DNA of 64,000 bases, taken from assembly GCA_942491485.1 (NCBI GenBank), contig CALOAX010000017.1, positions 372,001-436,000 of the forward strand, given 5' to 3'. The position numbers and the translations under genes are program-made. Source of the stretch: Desulfoluna sp942491485. GTDB taxonomy: Bacteria; Desulfobacterota; Desulfobacteria; Desulfobacterales; Desulfolunaceae. The notes beneath the pieces were generated by a model. It ran no database searches. It had not been told where the DNA came from and saw only the letters and a program-made list of their open reading frames with translations. Below are positions 53,084 through 61,162 of the stretch, one piece after another (within the stretch, counting starts at the first letter, position 1; each line of letters opens with the position of its first letter).

Positions 53084-53191
53084 GTCTAACGCTGCAGTAA
53101 ACTGCCGAAAAAGCCGACTCGACAGCCTTGTGTTCAAATAACACGATAACCAAGCTCGGCTTTTTGGTCAGCTTGAGTGCGATTGTTAGGC
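53084..53191 (-). other. attC: Integron attC site
   Basis: 108 bp. On the minus strand it begins GCCTAACAATCGCACTCAAGC and ends GCAGCGTTAGAC, fitting the attC core consensus RYYYAAC...GTTRRRY. The interior folds on itself (CCGAAAAAGCCGA with TCGGCTTTTTGG). The GGDEF stop codon TAA is inside the first core (GCCTAAC), as in many cassettes. No integrase gene is in the window. Confidence 0.88.
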
Positions 53192-54049
53192 ATTTTTCCC
53201 TACCCTGTTTTTCCCGCTACGCTTAACCTTGTACATCGCCTGGTCAGCCTGACGAACCAATTCGGATGCAGTTATCACATCCGGATTACGTATGCATGAG
53301 ACACCGATACTCACCGTGATGCTGCGAGGACCAAAGTCCGAGAAGTATCGGTGTACTTCCGCCCGAAACCTTTCCGCTATTACGGCGGCAGGATCAATGG
53401 CCGTATCCGGGAAAATAATCACGATTTCTTCCCCCCCGTAGCGTGCAGGGAAATCGGTATCACGAATGATTTTCATGAGTATTTCCCCCATTTTTCTCAA
53501 CACTTCGTCACCGGCCTGGTGGCCATGATCATCATTCACTTGCTTGAAGTCATCGATATCCAACATGAGCAGAGAAAGGCTTTTGTTATACTTGCGATGG
53601 TCAGAAACCATCTGCTCCAGCATGAAATCGAACACACCTCTCAGGTACAGTCCTGTCAAGGAATCGCGTGTTGCCATTTCCGCAGCCTCCTCGATTCGCA
53701 AATCACCCATAATCTTTGGGCTCGAGATGTCTCCAGAAATATTGGAAAGATAATCCAATGCGGCCACAAGCATACCCATATCGCGATTAAGTTGTTTTTT
53801 GAGACTTTCCCTGTGCGTCACGATTTTATGCCACAAATTTGAGGCTCTCTTTTCGGTATATATTTCGTGCGTCAGACGGAACATGAGTTCCGAGAAGGTA
53901 TTACCTATCGAGGCGTCCAGATAACTCTTCAGTAAGGCTGGTTTATTAGAAAGTTTGTCGATTGATGCCGAGGTGAGCCGGTCAGTTGATTCGATATCGA
54001 CTAACCTTCGCGTTGTATTCTCGTCCGAGAATGAATCGTCAGTGTTCAT
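53186..54049 (-). CDS. Diguanylate cyclase (GGDEF) on an integron cassette
   Basis: 287 residues from ATG at 54049 (AGAGG upstream); nine more residues of the open frame come from the attC core. N-terminal 125 residues are helical without a known sensor. The GGDEF domain (about 130-285) has DSLTGLYLRGVFDFML, LLMLDIDDFKQVNDDHGHQAGD and the active-site GGEEI, so it should convert two GTP to c-di-GMP. The inhibitory site RDTD is present five residues before GGEEI. The gene lies between attC at 53084-53191 and a second attC core at 54068-54074, so it is a single-gene cassette of about 0.98 kb. A PilZ receptor protein is at 24633. Confidence 0.93.
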   Translation of the reverse strand: MNTDDSFSDENTTRRLVDIESTDRLTSASIDKLSNKPALLKSYLDASIGNTFSELMFRLTHEIYTEKRASNLWHKIVTHRESLKKQLNRDMGMLVAALDYLSNISGDISSPKIMGDLRIEEAAEMATRDSLTGLYLRGVFDFMLEQMVSDHRKYNKSLSLLMLDIDDFKQVNDDHGHQAGDEVLRKMGEILMKIIRDTDFPARYGGEEIVIIFPDTAIDPAAVIAERFRAEVHRYFSDFGPRSITVSIGVSCIRNPDVITASELVRQADQAMYKVKRSGKNRVGKNA

Positions 54050-54067
54050 TCGATCCTCTTGTATTGT

Positions 54068-54121
54068 GCCTAACACTGAAATCAGGGGCGCGGCTTTTTG
54101 CGTCCTCTACATTTATTTGTT
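54068..54121 (-). other. attC: attC site interrupted by a group II intron
   Basis: Core GCCTAAC at 54068-54074 (minus strand GTTAGGC, beginning of the GGDEF cassette), a small stem (GGGGCGCGG with GCGTCC), and TTTGTT at 54116-54121 where the second core is cut after GTT by the intron. The missing AGRC half would lie at the intron's other end, which is lost. Confidence 0.75.
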
Positions 54122-54870
54122 GTGTGCCGGGCACGGCACACGTTCTTAAAAGTGAGCCAAATGGTAGTATTAATATGAGAATTTGGCAAGCCTTAGGCCC
54201 AGCCAGGTGGAGGCGAAGCGCAGACACGAGCGAAGGCGAGAGTGAACGAAGTGAGCGGTCACGGTGTAGCGGTATGACAACGGGATATCAGCGATGATGT
54301 TTCGGAAGGCAGTCGCTCTGCTGCGGCAGGGTACCGCGAAGGTACGGGGCGACGTACAGGAATCGAGTTGAGGCGTGCACGAGCGGGATGAGCCTGCAAC
54401 ACAAGGAAACGTCATTTGGACAATAAGCTCTGCCCGTATGCTCGGCGCTCACGTACCGAAAGACGTGTGTTTATACCCCTCAAGGGGGTACTGAAAATAG
54501 CCCCGGGAGGCCTCCCATGTGCCCTGGGACGTCGCGTGCGACGCAAATTGGCTGAGGGCGGGGCAACCCGCTCTGACCGCATGGGAGAGACGAGCGGAGT
54601 GAGACGACTGCCGGAGGCAGCCCGCAGGGTGGGCGCAGCCCATCAACTCAGCCGAGGGCATAGTAGCCAGAGGAAACGAGCCGGGCCTCCCCTAAGGGGA
54701 GACGTATACCCGGAGGACTCACCCTGGTGAAGGCCTGAACGGTGCCCGGACCGAATGGGACGGGTAAATGAAAATGACAAGTAGGAGGTGTGTACTTATG
54801 AGCATTATGCCCCAGTAGGTGGAGATGTTCGTAGCGTCGCAGATAGCCGAACACGAGAATAGGCATACGT
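54122..54870 (+). mobile_element. Group II intron, class C-attC type, 3' truncated
   Basis: Begins GTGTGCCGGGCACGG right after TTTGTT, the known target of class C-attC introns on the bottom strand of attC, and opposite to the cassette gene as expected. Structured, GC-rich RNA-like sequence follows with many short complementary arms, and a segment near 54355-54415 (GTTGAGGC, GGATGAGCCTGCA, ACACAAGGAAACG) aligns with domain I of the Oceanobacillus iheyensis group IIC intron as I recall it. A start at 54798 with GGAGG upstream stops after six codons; no reverse transcriptase and no domain V are found. The 3' end is undefined (to about 54870-54985). The 104-codon ORF at 54416-54730 is RNA-structure sequence. 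Confidence 0.72.
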
Positions 54871-54984
54871 CATTCGACTCTTTTGATCAATGGAAAGTCA
54901 ATGTGTCTTATGGGGTAATATTGTGTTGATTCAATTTGTTGTGGTGGTGCTTGTCGCTTCTGGAGGATTTTGCGCCACGTCCGT

Positions 54985-55133
54985 ATCCCGTTGCAGGTGC
55001 GCTTTGCCCTTCGTTCCTCGGGGCAAATCACACCTGCCTCTGATTCCAATGTAATATAGACGTTAAGCACAAAACCTGTATATCAAACTTTTCAAAAATT
55101 TGGCCCCCGGCAGGGCCGCCGGAGGCGAGGTGA
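54985..55133. repeat. Repeat cluster: types B and A
   Basis: A type B fragment (about 54985-55045, CCCTTCGTTCCTCGGGGC) and an inverted type A copy (about 55073-55126), abutting the stop of the DUF6765 gene. Confidence 0.8.
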
Positions 55134-55142
55134 GTCACCTCC

Positions 55143-56270
55143 TTACCTGGGTATCGACACCCCGTTTTCTTCGGCCAGTTTGAAGAAATGGCCTTTGTAC
55201 CAGTGGACCGCTTCGTAAAACCGAAGCCAGTTACTCTCGGCAAAGTCGCTTCTGGTGACAGCCCCTTCCACCTTGCGTTTGTCATAGGCTCTTGTGGAGA
55301 AATTGGAGAAGGCGTCCTTCAGCCAGTCAAAGCGGTTGTACTCAAGCTGTTTGTCGGATTTATCAAAGAGGCCGAGCTTCACCATGGTTTTCTGCCAGTT
55401 CTGGATTCGTTTTTTGTCTCGCCTCACTTCTGCCACGAGGGTGTTGAACAAGGGGGTGACGTCGGCAAGCCCGGCGTTGGGGTCTTTGTGTTCGGGGTGC
55501 GTGTCAAGGTAGTCGGTGAGGTGGGCCTGGATGGCTGTAAATGCTTCTTTGAAGCGAGCGGGGTTGTCGGGATTGGATTGTTGGAAGGTGGATGAAAATT
55601 TGTCACTGAAGTCGTATTTATAGCTCCATTTAAGGTACGGCAGGTCTGGGTAAGTCAATGCCTGACCGTGGCCGTAGGAGGGGATGATGGCATGCACGAT
55701 GCGGTCCACGGTATCTCCGGCCCGGCTTTTGCTAAACTGCATGATCCATTTTTTGAGAATGTGGCTTGGGAGCAAGGGGGCATTGGGGGCCGGCTGAAGC
55801 TCTTCAATGCTGTTGACCTTGCTCAGCAGGCCGGAGAACCCGGCGTGGGAGAAGGTGTCGGCATAGGCGTGAAGGACCATGCCGAATTTGACAAGGTCGT
55901 TGCTTTTCTTGGCTTCCGACAGGATGCCTTCGATGATGGGGGAATTTTTTTTGCACCTGAGCTTTCGTGCGAAGCTTTTTCCGTCGCACCCCGGGACGAA
56001 ATGAAAGGCGCAGGTGTTGCCTGTCATGGAATCGTAGTTGAATGTCTCGATTTTTGTGTAAGAGTGGCAGGTCGCCATGTTGTAAAAGGCTGGTTTACCG
56101 TCAATCGTCTTGGTCTTTACTCCGTTCGGTTTTCTTTTCAATACCATGTGGTTGATTTTGGCATCGTCAACATACTGCGACGCATACGCCAAGGTGCCTG
56201 CCGCCTCCTTGGTAAAACCGCAGGCCCTGCTGAACGCCAGGATGCCATAATAATGAGCGTCAATTTTCAT
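55143..56270 (-). CDS. DUF6765 family protein
   Basis: 375 residues from MKIDAHYYGILAF, with GGAGGACCC upstream; 21 extra residues are rejected. N-terminal DAHYYGILAFSRACGFTKEAAGTLAYASQYVDDAK and the central GMVLHAYADTFSHAGFSG are strongly conserved and contain His and Asp residues placed as in zinc-dependent phospholipase C-like helical proteins. No signal peptide. These proteins appear in scattered deltaproteobacteria and others; activity unknown, a metal-dependent hydrolase is conceivable. It lies alone between the intron remnant and the second copy of the duplicated gene. Confidence 0.8.
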   Translation of the reverse strand: MKIDAHYYGILAFSRACGFTKEAAGTLAYASQYVDDAKINHMVLKRKPNGVKTKTIDGKPAFYNMATCHSYTKIETFNYDSMTGNTCAFHFVPGCDGKSFARKLRCKKNSPIIEGILSEAKKSNDLVKFGMVLHAYADTFSHAGFSGLLSKVNSIEELQPAPNAPLLPSHILKKWIMQFSKSRAGDTVDRIVHAIIPSYGHGQALTYPDLPYLKWSYKYDFSDKFSSTFQQSNPDNPARFKEAFTAIQAHLTDYLDTHPEHKDPNAGLADVTPLFNTLVAEVRRDKKRIQNWQKTMVKLGLFDKSDKQLEYNRFDWLKDAFSNFSTRAYDKRKVEGAVTRSDFAESNWLRFYEAVHWYKGHFFKLAEENGVSIPR

Positions 56271-56486
56271 GGGTCCTCCAAAATGATAAATACATGACTC
56301 AATGATGGTGGGTTGCGAAAAATAAATCGTCAATAGGTGGGGTGGTGTTTTAGGGCATATAAATGCATTGTTTTAAATAGTTGTCAATCCGGTATGGACG
56401 CTTTATCTCAAAGCGTGCCTTTGATTTCGCGGGTTCGTATGACGCTCAGGTGTGCTGGGCCACTGTTGATTTCATACCATAAACCC

Positions 56487-57227
56487 GTCATGGAGAGTAC
56501 CTTCTGCCATAAGCTCCGTGTATGGTGTTATGCTGTAGCAAAGGAATCACAGAAGATTACGCTGGCATTCCGGCAGCGGTTGTTCCTGATAATCTATATT
56601 CCCGGAGGCGCCACCTATGAACAACCGAACACACGCAACACTTGGATTCGCCATTGATTATACCGACATGTCATCCTTTGTCCCGTTGCTGCAGAAGGGA
56701 TTTCAGGTGAGGGTTCAGGTTGGACGCAGCTTGAAGCACCTGCTTTGCGAGCAGTGCGGAATCAATCCGGAGTATCTGACGGATCGGATCCAGACCATTT
56801 TCCTCGACGGCAAGGTGGTGGACAACGTGGAGACAACCACCATAAAAGACGGCGCCATCATTGCCCTGTCTGCCGCCATGCCCGGTCTTGCAGGGGCGAC
56901 GCTTCGAACGGGTGGACTGCTGGCTGCTTTTCGGGACGGATTGACCCATGAGGAAGACGCCGAAACCGTTGAGTCTCATGAGCTGGGCATGGTGACCATG
57001 AAGCTCTTCAACCTTCTGGTCCGTGAGTTGGGACCTGTATTTCTTGAAAAGGGGATATGGGTGACAAAGCAGGATGCTGAGAGTCTGGTGAAGAGGTGGG
57101 CAGATACACCGCAGCGGGCTATCGACCATGTTGAGAAGGACGGCCGGGAGGTTTTGATGGAAGAGCTTGCAGGGTTGGATTGGTCGGGAGACTATGAATA
57201 TGTGTCTATAAGGGCGGTTGGCTGAGC
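56487..57227. repeat. Direct repeat, right copy
   Basis: Partner of 50604-51344, same orientation, 5.88 kb downstream. See that entry. The gap 56271-56486 before it shows no gene. Confidence 0.93.
56617..57225 (+). CDS. Conserved hypothetical protein, duplicated (copy 2)
   Basis: 202 residues, paralogue of the gene at 50734 with only a handful of substitutions in the first 170 residues (for example VRVQVGRSLKH for VRVRVGRSMKH) and a more diverged end (KDGREVLMEELAGLDWSGDYEYVSIRAVG). Same ribosome site. The clustering of changes at the 3' end suggests gene conversion of the 5' part or a different origin of the end. Function unknown. Confidence 0.8.
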   Translation: MNNRTHATLGFAIDYTDMSSFVPLLQKGFQVRVQVGRSLKHLLCEQCGINPEYLTDRIQTIFLDGKVVDNVETTTIKDGAIIALSAAMPGLAGATLRTGGLLAAFRDGLTHEEDAETVESHELGMVTMKLFNLLVRELGPVFLEKGIWVTKQDAESLVKRWADTPQRAIDHVEKDGREVLMEELAGLDWSGDYEYVSIRAVG

Positions 57228-57990
57228 TGACACTAGTATAACGGTCGTCTTTTGCCACGGATGGTTTTATAAAATTAAAGTGAATATACTGATGCAAAAA
57301 GTGGGCCTCTAAGAGTTAATCTTAGGGGTGTTTTAATATAAATTCATATAATATTAATTTGTTGACTTGGTCCGACCCAATCAAACGCGATCAAACAACA
57401 ACGACCCGATCAAACAAATAAAAGTATGCGTGACCCAAATAAATACAACCAGGCAAATCAAAGTGAGTTTAGAAAGCTGTACCAACGTGTTTTTGGATCT
57501 GCTCACATCAGGTATGAGAAAAAGCCTGTATCGGTTATTTGAATGACAAGCTCAAGACTTGAGGAAAGAAGATCTTCGCTTCGTCGAAAGGATGACTATC
57601 GAAAAGAAAATTCGACGAAGTGGCTATGTTGTGATTAAAGAATCTCTTGAATTTGCCTGGAAACAGAGGGGGCTTCAAACTTGTTTGACAGGTTCGGTGC
57701 AGGTGAATCCACAACAGCCACTCAAGCTAAGAGATATTTTGACCATTGGTCATCAATAGTATTAAATTACTGGGTCGACATCGTAATTAAGTGTTGCCAT
57801 AATCAGTTTGTCTTTGCTAACCTCCCGCGATTGAGTGCTTCTGTTCCTTCAGCGCTTACATCTTCTGAAATTGTACACTTAAAAAAGAGAGAGAAAAAGC
57901 GGCAGGTGATCGTTATGCACCGCACCTGCCGTTCATATGGATTCTGTCGTTTTTTATCTGAAACCCACAATGGATGTATGGAGTAAGACA
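57228..57990. other. AT-rich region without a supported gene
   Basis: About 760 bases. Contains TGGTCCGACCCAATCAA near 57367 (the repeat motif of 51486), AT-rich runs, and a 66-codon ORF at 57559-57759 that shows no family. The last 90 bases presumably carry the porin promoter. Confidence 0.4.
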
Positions 57991-59136
57991 ATGAGAAGAG
58001 TAAGGTTACTGTTAGCCCTGGCCATTACCGGAGTTTTCTTTGCCACCACAGCAGGCGCTGTGACGTTTGAAGTGGACAAGACAAAAATGAACATCGGTGG
58101 TTATACGAAGTTGGATGTGCAGTATGCGGATCCTGGAATCTCCGGTTCCGGCACAGTCTATGGTCTCGGTCAGATGCCAAGCAAAGACTCCAAGAGGGAT
58201 GCCACGCTCGATATCACTGCCCGAGAGTCCCGCTTATGGTTCAAGACAGCCACAGAGACAGATGCGGGAACTATCAAGGTTCATATTGAGGGTGATTTTT
58301 ATGGCGATGACAAAGGGACCAATGAGGTTGCAACTAACTCCTCTGGCTTTCGCTTGCGTCACGCTTACGGTGCCTTTAACGGCTGGTTGCTGGGGCAGAC
58401 CTGGACGACCTTTATGGATCTTGGTTCTCTGGGTGAACTGCTTGATTTCGGTCAGCACAGAAGCGTCGTCTTCATTCGTCAGGCACAGATTCGTTACACC
58501 CATGAGCTGTCAAACGGTAGCTTGATGTTTGCTCTTGAAAATCCGGAGAACTACATAACTGATCCGGATACAGGCGTTGCTGTTGGTTCCGGGTTTGACA
58601 ACAACAATGTGCCTGATGTGGTCGCTCGTTGGGTCAGAAAGGGGGATAAGTGGCACACCTCCCTTGGTGTGCTCGGGCGTCAGTTCAAGATTGATGATAG
58701 CGCCGGAAACACTGAAGAAGAGTTTGCTTTTGCCGGCAGCTTCAGTGGTAAGGTCATGCTGACTGAAAACGATGATGTTCGCTTTCAGATCAATGGCGGT
58801 GCCCTCGGTCGGTATGTCGGCTTGGTCGCTCACCCAGGTGCCACCTATGATGGTAGCAAGCTTGAGGCATTGGATTCTTACGGTGGTTCGGTTGCTTTCC
58901 AGCACAAATGGAGCCCGACTCTTCGCTCTACCCTGGTTCTTTCTGGGACCGAAGCCGATGTCGCTACAGACAGTGCATTGTTTGAAAGCACCCGTTCCGG
59001 GCATCTCAACCTGCTATGGGATGTGGCGAAGCCCTTGCGTCTTGGTGTTGAGCTGGCTCTTATCGAGGGAGACGCAGCAAATGGCGATGGGGTTGAGTTG
59101 AACCGTGTGATCTGCTCAGCTCGTTACGTTTTTTAA
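57991..59136 (+). CDS. DcaP-like trimeric porin
   Basis: About 381 residues from MRRVRLLLALAITG, with GGAG 9 bases upstream; 18 earlier codons rejected. Signal peptide ends at TTAGA. The mature protein is a beta-barrel: alternating strands from MNIGGYTKLDVQYAD, ESRLWFKTATETDAGTIKVHIEGDFYGD, FRLRHAYGAFNGWLLGQTWTTFMD (family signature), and a terminal Phe (CSARYVF) for BAM recognition. It resembles the DcaP porin family, which takes up dicarboxylates or similar anions. A strong terminator follows at 59318. Confidence 0.88.
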   Translation: MRRVRLLLALAITGVFFATTAGAVTFEVDKTKMNIGGYTKLDVQYADPGISGSGTVYGLGQMPSKDSKRDATLDITARESRLWFKTATETDAGTIKVHIEGDFYGDDKGTNEVATNSSGFRLRHAYGAFNGWLLGQTWTTFMDLGSLGELLDFGQHRSVVFIRQAQIRYTHELSNGSLMFALENPENYITDPDTGVAVGSGFDNNNVPDVVARWVRKGDKWHTSLGVLGRQFKIDDSAGNTEEEFAFAGSFSGKVMLTENDDVRFQINGGALGRYVGLVAHPGATYDGSKLEALDSYGGSVAFQHKWSPTLRSTLVLSGTEADVATDSALFESTRSGHLNLLWDVAKPLRLGVELALIEGDAANGDGVELNRVICSARYVF

Positions 59137-59317
59137 TAGTTGATCACTTTCGTGGCTGATCCGTCTGGGTATCGCCATTTGCGCAAGTGGGACAAGGGCA
59201 ACATTAGGTGCAGGACGTTTGTTGTTGTCTGATTTGAGCTGCTGCAGTGTTTATCAAGTTCAGGGTGAACCGGTGGCGGTCATTTGGGTTAATCAGACGT
59301 ATGACGTGGTAAGTTTT

Positions 59318-59364
59318 AGGCTCAGCTTCAGTCGGAATACCTGACTGAGGCTGAGCCTTTTTTT
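59318..59364 (+). terminator. Rho-independent terminator after the porin
   Basis: AGGCTCAGCTTCAGTC pairs with GACTGAGGCTGAGCCT with one internal mismatch, then seven T. It is 180 bases after the porin stop and may also serve the convergent regulator. Confidence 0.92.
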
Positions 59365-59429
59365 GTGTTTATTCGGGGCCCAAGGGAGAGCATCCCCTGG
59401 CTGCCGGAGGTATACTTTTACCCACAACC

Positions 59430-60983
59430 TTAACCATTGAAGGCACTTTTTTCTCGGCCATAGGGGATGCCCAGCTTCTTCAGTCTGCTTCGCAGGGTGC
59501 TCGGGTGCAGTCCGAGCAGGTCGGCCGTTCCCCCTTTGCCGCCGATGCGTCCGCGGGTCTTTTCAAGGGTGGTGCGGATATGGGCTTCGGTGACTTCATC
59601 GAGGGTGGCCACGCGGTCTTCATGTGCCGGAAGGGTGGGGTTTTGCGCCATGCCTGGGGTGTGAAACCCTTGGAACTCCAAGGGTCTGCCTCCGGAGACG
59701 ATGAGGGCCCGTTCCACGATGTTCTGCAGTTCCCGGACGTTTCCCGGCCAGTCATAGTCAGCCAGTTTTTCCAAGGCTCCGGGGGCCGGCGCCGGTCGGT
59801 GGGGGAGGTTCATCTCTTCGCACTTCTGGTGGATAAAGTAATCCACCATGGTCGGAATATCCTGTTTCCGCTCCCGCAAGGGGGGGATGGTGATGGGAAA
59901 GACATTGAGGCGGTACCATAAATCCTGTCGGAACTGTCCTTCGCGAACCATGCTGGCCAGGTCGCGGTGGGTGGCGGCGATGATCCGCACATCAGCCCGA
60001 AGGGAGCGGCCGCCTCCCACCCGTTCATACTCTCCGCTCTGGAGAACCCTCAGGAGTTTCGCTTGGGCTGCCGGTGGCAGCTCCCCCACCTCATCCAGAA
60101 ACAGTGTCCCCTCGTGAGCTCTTTCAAATCGTCCGTGGGCGGTTTCAAAGGCCCCGGTAAAGGCTCCCTTCTCATGCCCGAAAAGTTCCGAGTCAATGAG
60201 ATTTTCCGGGATGGCGCTGCAGTTCACCCGGATCAGGGGGCCTGAGGAGCGGTTGGAGAACTTGTGGATCTCGTTGGCCACCACTTCCTTTCCTGTTCCG
60301 GTCTCCCCCAGGAGAAGCACGGGGCTGGTGGTGGGGGCCACCTGTTCGATCTGCTGTCGTACAGTCCGCAGCCCGCTGTCCGCGCCGATGAGGGTGTCCC
60401 CCACCATTTTTTGGGCATCCCGTTGCAGAGCCTGGTGATCCCGGAGCAGGTCCATGTAACGTCGGGCGTTGGAAAGGGCGATGGCAAACGGTTCATTGAG
60501 CTGCCGGATGATATCCGCATGGGAGCTGTCATAGTGGTTGGCACCTGCGGCAGCCAGGGTCAGGTTGCCGATGATGGTTCGCTTGACCTTCAGCGCGCAG
60601 GTGATGCTGCAGAATTCATCAATTGCGCGGGCTTGGATGGAGGGCGTTCCGGTGCGGACAATCTGGAGAATCTCACGGTTGATGGGGTGGTCTTGGTTGC
60701 GCATCCAGGGAATGGTTCCAGACCGGGATTCGTCAAGCCACCGGCCGATTCCTTTCCATGCCGTCTCCGAGAGGGTGATGGGCTCATCGACAATAAATCC
60801 CCCCGTTTCCTCCGCCATGGCAAAGATCCGCGCCTGCCTGGGGTTCATTTCATAAATTGTAATTAAGATGGCATCCAGGGGGAGTTCCTGTTTCAGGTAG
60901 AGGAAGACATCATAGAGGGCCTCGTCAATATCAAGGCTTCCGCAGATGCGTCGGGTCACTTCGAGAAAACGGTGGTTGTCCAT
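59430..60983 (-). CDS. Sigma-54-dependent transcriptional activator with GAF domain
   Basis: 517 residues. GAF domain (about 15-170), AAA+ domain (about 200-430): Walker A GETGTGKE, GAFTGA loop intact, Walker B GTLFLDEVGELP, sensor regions ADVRIIAATHRDL and QDLWYRLNVFPI, PPLRERKQDIP, and WPGNVRELQN. C-terminal Fis-type helix-turn-helix (about 480-510; GTADLLGLHPSTLRSRLKKLG). This layout is that of FhlA/NorR-like activators that sense a small ligand with GAF. It is divergent from the CoA-transferase gene, whose upstream region has a sigma-54-type promoter and repeated sites, so it very likely controls that gene. Confidence 0.95.
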   Translation of the reverse strand: MDNHRFLEVTRRICGSLDIDEALYDVFLYLKQELPLDAILITIYEMNPRQARIFAMAEETGGFIVDEPITLSETAWKGIGRWLDESRSGTIPWMRNQDHPINREILQIVRTGTPSIQARAIDEFCSITCALKVKRTIIGNLTLAAAGANHYDSSHADIIRQLNEPFAIALSNARRYMDLLRDHQALQRDAQKMVGDTLIGADSGLRTVRQQIEQVAPTTSPVLLLGETGTGKEVVANEIHKFSNRSSGPLIRVNCSAIPENLIDSELFGHEKGAFTGAFETAHGRFERAHEGTLFLDEVGELPPAAQAKLLRVLQSGEYERVGGGRSLRADVRIIAATHRDLASMVREGQFRQDLWYRLNVFPITIPPLRERKQDIPTMVDYFIHQKCEEMNLPHRPAPAPGALEKLADYDWPGNVRELQNIVERALIVSGGRPLEFQGFHTPGMAQNPTLPAHEDRVATLDEVTEAHIRTTLEKTRGRIGGKGGTADLLGLHPSTLRSRLKKLGIPYGREKSAFNG

Positions 60984-60995
60984 GGCAGACCTCGA

Positions 60996-61024
60996 TATTT
61001 CGAATGCAAGTGTGGTATTTCGAA
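60996..61024. promoter_or_regulatory. Direct repeat, candidate activator site
   Basis: TATTTCGAA at 60996-61004 and 61016-61024, 20 bases apart (about two helical turns), about 75-100 bases upstream of the predicted sigma-54 promoter. Fits an upstream activator site for the divergent regulator (inference). Confidence 0.5.
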
Positions 61025-61098
61025 CTATAGAATGCGGTATATCATACTTTACTCAATGTCTTCAAGCCAACACCCCTGAAAATCTCGATAAAAATATA

Positions 61099-61114
61099 TG
61101 GCACGGAATTTGTT
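61099..61114 (+). promoter_or_regulatory. Sigma-54-type promoter of the CoA-transferase gene
   Basis: TGGCACGGAATTTGTT: GG of the -24 element and a TTGT in place of TTGC at -12, with correct spacing. It begins 64 bases before the start codon. Confidence 0.7.
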
Positions 61115-61162
61115 CTGTTCCTACCTCAGTCAGAATCGATAACAATGGATGACGGAGGTAAC

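Noticed and set aside
54416..54730. 104-codon ORF inside the intron
   Set aside because: Lies in structured intron RNA sequence; no protein family character.
57559..57759. 66-codon ORF in the region before the porin
   Set aside because: No recognisable family and no clear ribosome site; left as undecided noncoding sequence.
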